Origin: Argentina anserina
Taxonomy: Eukaryota > Streptophyta > Magnoliopsida > Rosales > Rosaceae
DNA length: 64,000 nt
NCBI RefSeq assembly: GCF_933775445.1
Contig: NC_065872.1
Span: forward strand, 19,778,001 to 19,842,000
Direction: 5' to 3'
The position numbers and the translations under genes are program-made. Positions 58,832 through 64,000 of the stretch are shown here, in pieces (within the stretch, counting starts at the first letter, position 1; each line of letters opens with the position of its first letter). Under the pieces are notes generated by a model. That model had not been told where the DNA came from. It searched no databases and worked only from the letters and a program-made list of their open reading frames with translations.

Positions 58832-59044
58832 TGTTGAGAAAAATTTGTCATATTGATTGTAATAGGTTGCGTATGAGTTGTAAAGTTTATGTGTAGTAAT
58901 AGGTTGTGTATGAGTTGTAAAACTTTCTTATGTGTAGTAATAGGTTATATATGAGTTGTCTCAATATTCTCACTGCTGCTATAAAGTTCATATTGCAACA
59001 TCAATAACTATACACTTCAGCCATTTCTTCTCTTTTCTTTTACA
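58832..59044 (+). repeat. 3' LTR of the copia element
   Basis: 213 bp, colinear with the 5' LTR with several substitutions and small gaps, directly after the polypurine tract. Confidence 0.9.
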
Positions 59045-60473
59045 AGTTTAGCCATTATATCCTTGCCACGTTTCCAATCTTCATCACTATCTGCATAATC
59101 ATTGCCCAGTGGTAAAAGACACAATTTTCGAGTGAACTTTATCTATTTTAAACTGCATACTATGCTGGGGCTGATTTCATGATATGCTTACCTCTTCATC
59201 ATTGTCAATTTCTGCAATACGCTTGAAACTGTACCAGTGAATATCATATTCGTATTCACATAAAAAGACATCATCCCCTTCATTGGCTTTGGCATATTCT
59301 TTAGGATTCATCACATAACAATGTTGAAGAATTGATTCCATCTGTCAGAAAACGAATTAGCAAAGTAATGAACCAAGCAGTAGCATTTTTTACCCTCTTA
59401 TAATACAGTTCAGTGATTCGAAATGAGAAATATTGAAAACAGACAAGAGACAAATACAAGGACATTCATAACTATTACAAAGAAAGAACCTAGGCAAATA
59501 CAGGATTGATAGAAGCAAACATAGGTGGAGGAACAGAATTGGGAACCTTCCAACTGGATTACAATTAAAATCGTATTTATATCCTTTTCCCCAAGCTTTT
59601 ATAGGTACTCATAAATTTTTAATATTGTATTAGGGCTGAATCTCTAGGCCTATTACCATCACCGCTCAAATAGTATATAGAGAGCTTGAATCGTATATGT
59701 TTAAAATGCTTGGCAGAAACACATGACCTTATGTTTGATAACTTTTTGAAGCATATCACAGGATTATTATTAAAACAGAAAAGGGACTTGCAATGTTGGG
59801 TTATAACAACCAGTTAGCCTAGTCGAATTCCAATGAACATCCATGTCATCTAGACATGAATTTCACAGAATTTGAAAATGCATAGACCTATCATTCACAC
59901 AACACCACACCCTTAAAATGATTGTAATTTAACAGTCGATAGAGAGCAAAGCCTATACGAAGCGAAAAGAGTTGTAAATAGAGTAGCACTTTAGCATTCA
60001 GTCCACAAATTGATGAAAATAAATAGATGAGACATCAAGTACTACCTCAATGTTGGCAAAATCATTCGTGCGATAAATCTCCCTCCTCAGATTATGAGGC
60101 TGTCTTCCAGCCGCAGTCTCTTCCGGAATAACATACCAACGCACCCGACACCAATAACTCCCATCAACTTCCTTGCATATACTGCACATGTCTCCAAACA
60201 AAACACAATCCCACAATCAAAAAACATTACAAACCAAAAATGAAAAACAGTTACAAAGAAACATAAGCATCTATTCCACCTCTCAATGCGGGCAGCCAAA
60301 TCGCTGGAGAGAAGCCTCTCTCATAAAGTCATGAGCAGCTTCTTCCCCGGAGGCGGCACTGGCAGCCGAACCTCCCCTTTCCCTGATTTGCGAGCCTCGC
60401 AATAACTGCAGACCCAATCTCCTTCGGGAACCTCCTTCAAGGGAGGCTTCAAGCATTTCAAATAAAAGCCACC

Positions 60474-62020
60474 TGATCGGTTCGATTACTCGAGATCAAT
60501 AGTAACCCTGTAAGCATCGTTAGTAGTATAAAGTAAGATGGTATCATTCACAAACCGGGGATCCAACCAGGGTAAAGAATCACAAATATTTAATAACGAA
60601 TTCATAAGAGATATAGAGATTTGATATAGGATCGGATCAAGAACATAAAAATAAATTCTAAACTAATATATACATGTGATCAACCAACCAACACATAAAC
60701 ATCACCAAACAAAACGTCACAAGTAGCTTCAAAACTATAATCTCATCTTATGCAATCACCGAGCCTTAGCGGACAAGTATTGAGTGAACAAACAACAACC
60801 TAATGCCGAACTAGGTTACGTAGCGCATCCCTAACTCGAAACATGGTCTGGTAATCCTATCTTAGCGCTTAGAAATTACAAGGTAACATGTCATTCTCAA
60901 TCTTACCACTTCATTGATTCATTTCTTATCTAATTACTTAGCGCATCTTAGATAACAACGAATCATGGTTAATTCCTAGTGATTACTAACAAGTCAAGCA
61001 TGTCACTTACTTTAATAAGTTAACAAAAACACTTAAGAATCATATATGCAAAACTAATTTAGCGCCTTTAATCACATATAGTTAACGCACAAGAAAGAGA
61101 ATCATTAAATCATTGAATTATAAACTCACGACATCTACATAGAAATCATAGACAACAAAATCAGAACTACTTTATAACATCTTGCAAAATCGTAAACTAC
61201 ATGAGAGTATTCCACAAATTCAGAACTAGCCAAAAACATAAACACAACATCACACAAAGAATCCAAACCGAAAACATAAGTGAAGAAGTAACGAGTTACA
61301 CTTTGTAAATCTCCTTAGCGGTATCAAAACAAGGCAGCAGGGCTTCAACTTGAATGGCAATCCTAGGCGTAGCGCTTTGGATCGAATGGAATGAAAGGAA
61401 GATGGTGTTTTCGCCTTGAATGGCTTTGAGGATGATGAGTAGTGTTTAAGGCAGAGCTTTGCTAGTCTTGTGAGCAAGGTTGATGATCCTTTTATGTGGA
61501 AATGAGTTGCTATATATAGAGGAAGAAACCCAAGGGAGGATGGCCACAAAGTCCACAAAATTGAAACCAAATTGGTTGAGGTTTCTTAGATTCGGCACAT
61601 CTAACCTTTGTCCCTTGTTGTGGCTATAACTTTCTCTAGAAAATATATATTGAGATGATTCCAACTGGCAATTTCAACTAGACTTCTGTAGCTTTTCATT
61701 GATATATCATGCATTTTCTTAGTCATTTTAAGCTGTCCAGGAAAGCCCGTCAAAGTTGGATGATCTGCACTGCCAGAATTCTGATTTCTATAAGGATGAC
61801 ATATCTTTTGCATTAATTGCATATCTTCTTCCTCCTTTAATGCTGATTTCTTTTGCACAAATTTCTTCCTTTGAATTAGGGAGGCAGCAAAAGTTTAATT
61901 GTTGCAGCAATGTTTGATTTTTCTTACCTCTCCTCATTAAATTTGTTGCATGCCTTCTTTGACTTTCTTGCCTCTTCTCATTTAATTTTCTGCATGCCAT
62001 AACAGAACCAATGCCTATCA
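60474..62020. repeat. Truncated copy of the same LTR family, cutting the ORC1 PHD finger
   Basis: It starts TGATCGGTTCGATTACTCG exactly as the copy at 54647 and is alignable in blocks (start; 54780-54860; 55560-56110 against 61430-61970). About 650 bp of the other copy's end is absent. CCTATCA occurs at 62014-62020, but the flanks (CCACC before, CATTG after) do not match, so the right boundary is uncertain. The left boundary falls inside ORC1 between the CL-type and GGFYLKC residues of the PHD finger; the missing PHD half was not found beyond it. Confidence 0.7.
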
Positions 62021-62104
62021 CATTGTCCATTGTGAATAGAATTCAATATCACATCCTAGTTATATAGAATATATAAGGAGACTGGACGTCTAGTCAAGAA
62101 CATC

Positions 62105-62458
62105 TTACCCCAAGTCTGCTGCAGGAGATGTCTCAATTTCCTTATTAAGCGGAGCCTGGACCTTTCCCTTCTCCAAACGGGTCTTGGAATTGAATATAAT
62201 CTCATACTGAGCTCCAAGTATACGCTGACGCTTCAACCAAAAGAACTTCTTTTGCAACTCTTAGCTTTTGTGTCTATGACCAGAAGTTGTTTCTTGCTTA
62301 TCATATGGAACTATTCTCTGGACTTCTTATCAACGTGAGGTGATCGTAGCAGTGTACAAGACTCGTTTGTCAGGCAACCGAACCCTCCGCGTCCAAGCTG
62401 GAAGTCCCAAAGGGTGTTTCTCAAAAGACCGAATCGCAATGCATATTCTGGTTGTCAT
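62105..62458 (-). pseudogene. rps10: Nuclear copy of mitochondrial ribosomal protein S10, broken
   Basis: The ATG at 62458-62456 gives MTTRICIAIRSFEK and VRLPDKRVLYTA, then a frameshift. The next frame reads RSPHVDKKSRE, a TAG stop (where Gln is usual) and FHMISKKQLLVI. After a second shift it reads KKFFWLKRQRILGAQYEI with a stop at 62107-62105. This is plant mitochondrial S10, a small-subunit protein of the mitoribosome whose gene has moved to the nucleus in many plants. The upstream non-coding exon and intron (next entry) show a nuclear gene structure, so this is a dead nuclear gene or a duplicate of one rather than raw mitochondrial DNA. There is no separate targeting sequence before MTTRIC. 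Confidence 0.85.
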
Positions 62459-62936
62459 TACTGCTGCTCCAGACTCAAAGGACTATAACACCATGCAGTA
62501 AGCAGCCCAAAAACACGTCAAAACAGAGATTACATTCAAGATCCAAATGAGCACGAGAAAGATAAACACCAGACCAAACAAAATCCCAGTTCCCACTTAA
62601 AAACACACAGTTGTGTACTCAAACAAACCAAAGCAAATAAAAACCACCCAAGAAAAGCAGTTGACAAATTCTAAAGGGTGTTAAAACTCCGAGAATCATA
62701 AAGGGACTCACTTTGCTTTCGTTTTCTGTTCTCGTACATTCACAATTTGGAAAAGGCTATGTAACTAACAACCCAAGTAGAATCCAACTAACATAAGCCA
62801 AGTGAACTAAACTGGAGAGCCTCAACATGAAGACTTCTGATTATTATCATTGAGTAAACAGAACCCAGCCCTCAGTTGAAGTGATAGAATGAACTCAATC
62901 AAGTCACTAACCAAATTAAAGCAATCTGTATCATAC

Positions 62937-63090
62937 CTTCAAACCCCAACAAACCAAAACTCCTAAAGAAGAAGAATCCTGATCTAATCTTTTGCGTCTT
63001 TGCGATGCGGCTCTGCTCTAGAGGAGGGAGAAGACTAGGAGAGCTTCTCTTTATTTTCGTTAACCACTAAAAAAACGACACCGTTTTGGG
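62937..63090 (-). promoter_or_regulatory. 5' non-coding exon and promoter of the rps10 copy
   Basis: On the minus strand a leader-like exon ends at a good donor (gtatga, 62936-62931). An acceptor (ggagcag) lies about 5-8 bases before the rps10 ATG, giving a 5'-UTR intron of about 470 bp. The aaaacggtgtcgttttt motif near 63065-63085 is a palindrome-like box often seen near plant transcription starts. Confidence 0.5.
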
Positions 63091-64000
63091 TCTTGGGGGC
63101 GGTTTTGGTTAAAAAATAAAATATAACAAATACAAAATAAATAAAAAACCTCACTCTATTCTTAGGTAACTCGAGTTATGTGATATCCCTATTTATTGAT
63201 ATCACAACAAATTTGTTGTCATTGTGGTAAACATGATGATGTTTTGAGTAAATATAGTTCCATTAGTTGTAATTACTTCACCCAAAACATTTTACAAGAT
63301 TTATGAACACATAGTCGTCAATATGATAAATTTATTTAGTTATTTGTAAATATAAAAAACATAAGTAAATTTTATTCTCAATGTTGTAAATTTAGTTCAT
63401 TAAAATTATAATTTTGGTTCAAAAGGTTGTAATTGAGAATATGTTATACCTCAAGGTATTATAGACGACCCCACTCTAATCCTACTTCAGGACCTATTGC
63501 TCTTACCATGTCCGGATTGCCCTCAACCTCAAAGGTTTCATTTTTTCCCCTATCAAAATTCATTTACATTTTCAACATGAAATTCATTATTAGTTTCTCA
63601 AAATCTTATACTTGAAGTTGTGTTTGTATATGTGTATGCATGTGTATGTGTAGGGCTCAACTACGAGTACAAAGTTGTAAACTTGTTGAAGGGAAATAGT
63701 TCAGTCCTGGTTAGTCCTCACACTTTTATATCATGTCTATATTTATCAATTTATGTATGTATTTGTGTATGTTTTTGTTTTGGATTGATGTTGGTGTGGC
63801 AGGGTTTATAAGGGGTTGTCAATGGTACAGAGATGTATACCATATAATCATTTACAACTAATTGAACAAAATTACCACATTGATAGCAATTTAATTGAAC
63901 TAAATTACAAGATTGATAACAAAATTACCATGTTTACAACAATTTATTCAAAATTGCCATTTATCTCACTTTTCCTTTCTCTATACACAGTTTCATACCA
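63091..64000. other. AT-rich, no gene recognised
   Basis: Repeated short words (ttgtaa, tacaa, caaaattacca) and a tg-rich run near 63625-63655. No coding segment or element boundary recognised. Confidence 0.5.

Larger units (their letters stand above)
51650..59044 (+). mobile_element. Ty1/copia retrotransposon inserted in an ORC1 exon
   Basis: It spans 7395 bp, of which 2103 bp is a nested LTR. LTRs are 51650-51866 (217 bp) and 58832-59044 (213 bp), both TGTTGAGAAAAAT to TTTTACA. The primer-binding site tggtatcagag (51867-51877) and a polypurine tract (ttgagggggag, 58821-58831) fit. Flanks GGTTT (51645-51649) and AGTTT (59045-59049) look like a target-site duplication with one mismatch. The ORC1 exon resumes on either side (MAKL before, KPSRAHELAA after), so the insertion split a codon region. 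LTRs differ at several sites and the coding region has many stops, so this is an old, dead insertion, antisense to ORC1. Confidence 0.93.
47385..60473 (-). pseudogene. ORC1: ORC1 (origin recognition complex subunit 1), dismantled
   Basis: ORC1 is the AAA+ ATPase that marks replication origins; the plant form adds PHD and BAH domains. Exons on the minus strand: 60473-60280 (second half of PHD, GDWVCSYC; then a stop and frameshifts), 60181-60046 (BAH, EVDGSYWCRVRWY), 59341-59192, about 59118-59045 continued at 51649-51620, 51551-51378, 51298-51191 (Walker A, GVPGTGK), 51002-50898, 50793-50615 (GIANTMDLPEKLLP), 50537-50423 (SGDARRALEICRRAAE), 48904-48795, 48551-48448, 47830-47747 and 47448-47385 (stop 47387-47385). 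Missing are the N-terminus and first half of PHD, the exon after Walker A, and the exon with Walker B (LLIDELD-type motif). A copia element sits in the fourth exon, and an 8-bp insertion near 48505 shifts a C-terminal exon. It cannot encode a working ATPase. Confidence 0.92.

Noticed and set aside
60474..62020. Considered as a complete solo LTR with target-site duplications
   Set aside because: The flanking five-base words (CCACC and CATTG) differ, and about 650 bp is missing compared with the copy at 54647.

Overview
This is plant nuclear DNA, from a eudicot by the look of its genes. Evidence is GT-AG introns, plant-type genes (a chloroplast Der/EngA GTPase, VIP3, ORC1 with PHD and BAH domains, a type 2 lipid-transfer protein, a nuclear copy of mitochondrial rps10) and dense LTR retrotransposons. 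The species cannot be fixed from sequence alone.

Layout. 1-16.5 kb is a retrotransposon graveyard: a partial LTR, a LINE reverse-transcriptase scrap, a decayed Tat-clade Ty3 element (2.6-7.7 kb) with an antisense plant-mobile-domain (PMD) gene behind its pol region (8.1-13.6 kb). That gene is split by a solo LTR with perfect target-site duplications. A broken small plant gene and the 3' end plus LTR of another Tat-like element follow. 16.5-21.5 kb holds pieces of a Ty1/copia element separated by a GGACACG-rich repeat and a CACTA-like end. 21.6-38.5 kb is the Der GTPase gene (+), one intron of which has swallowed a young 10.6 kb Ty3 chromovirus of the Tekay type (-). 38.8-40.0 kb is a 1.2 kb fold-back element. 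42.1-42.4 kb is a frameshifted lipid-transfer-protein gene (-). 43.2-44.8 kb is a nest of inverted and direct repeats. 45.1-46.5 kb is VIP3, the only gene that looks intact. 47.4-60.5 kb is a wrecked ORC1 gene (-), carrying a 7.4 kb copia element in an exon, a solo LTR in an intron and an LTR cutting its PHD finger. 62.1-63.1 kb is an rps10 pseudogene (-).

The theme is gene decay and nested insertion. Five insertions have readable target-site duplications (AATTT, CATCA, AAATACT, CGGTT, CTTCA) and a sixth has a one-mismatch pair (GGTTT/AGTTT). The LTR family at 1, 11.1, 26.6 and 34.3 kb recurs four times. The most notable items are the antisense PMD gene behind a retrotransposon pol, the fold-back element with the same 65-codon frame in both arms, the 7-bp duplication in the LTP gene, the dismantled ORC1, and a chromovirus whose LTRs look young while its own proteins are crippled. 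I saw no CRISPR array, tRNA or rRNA gene, and no bacterial-type system.
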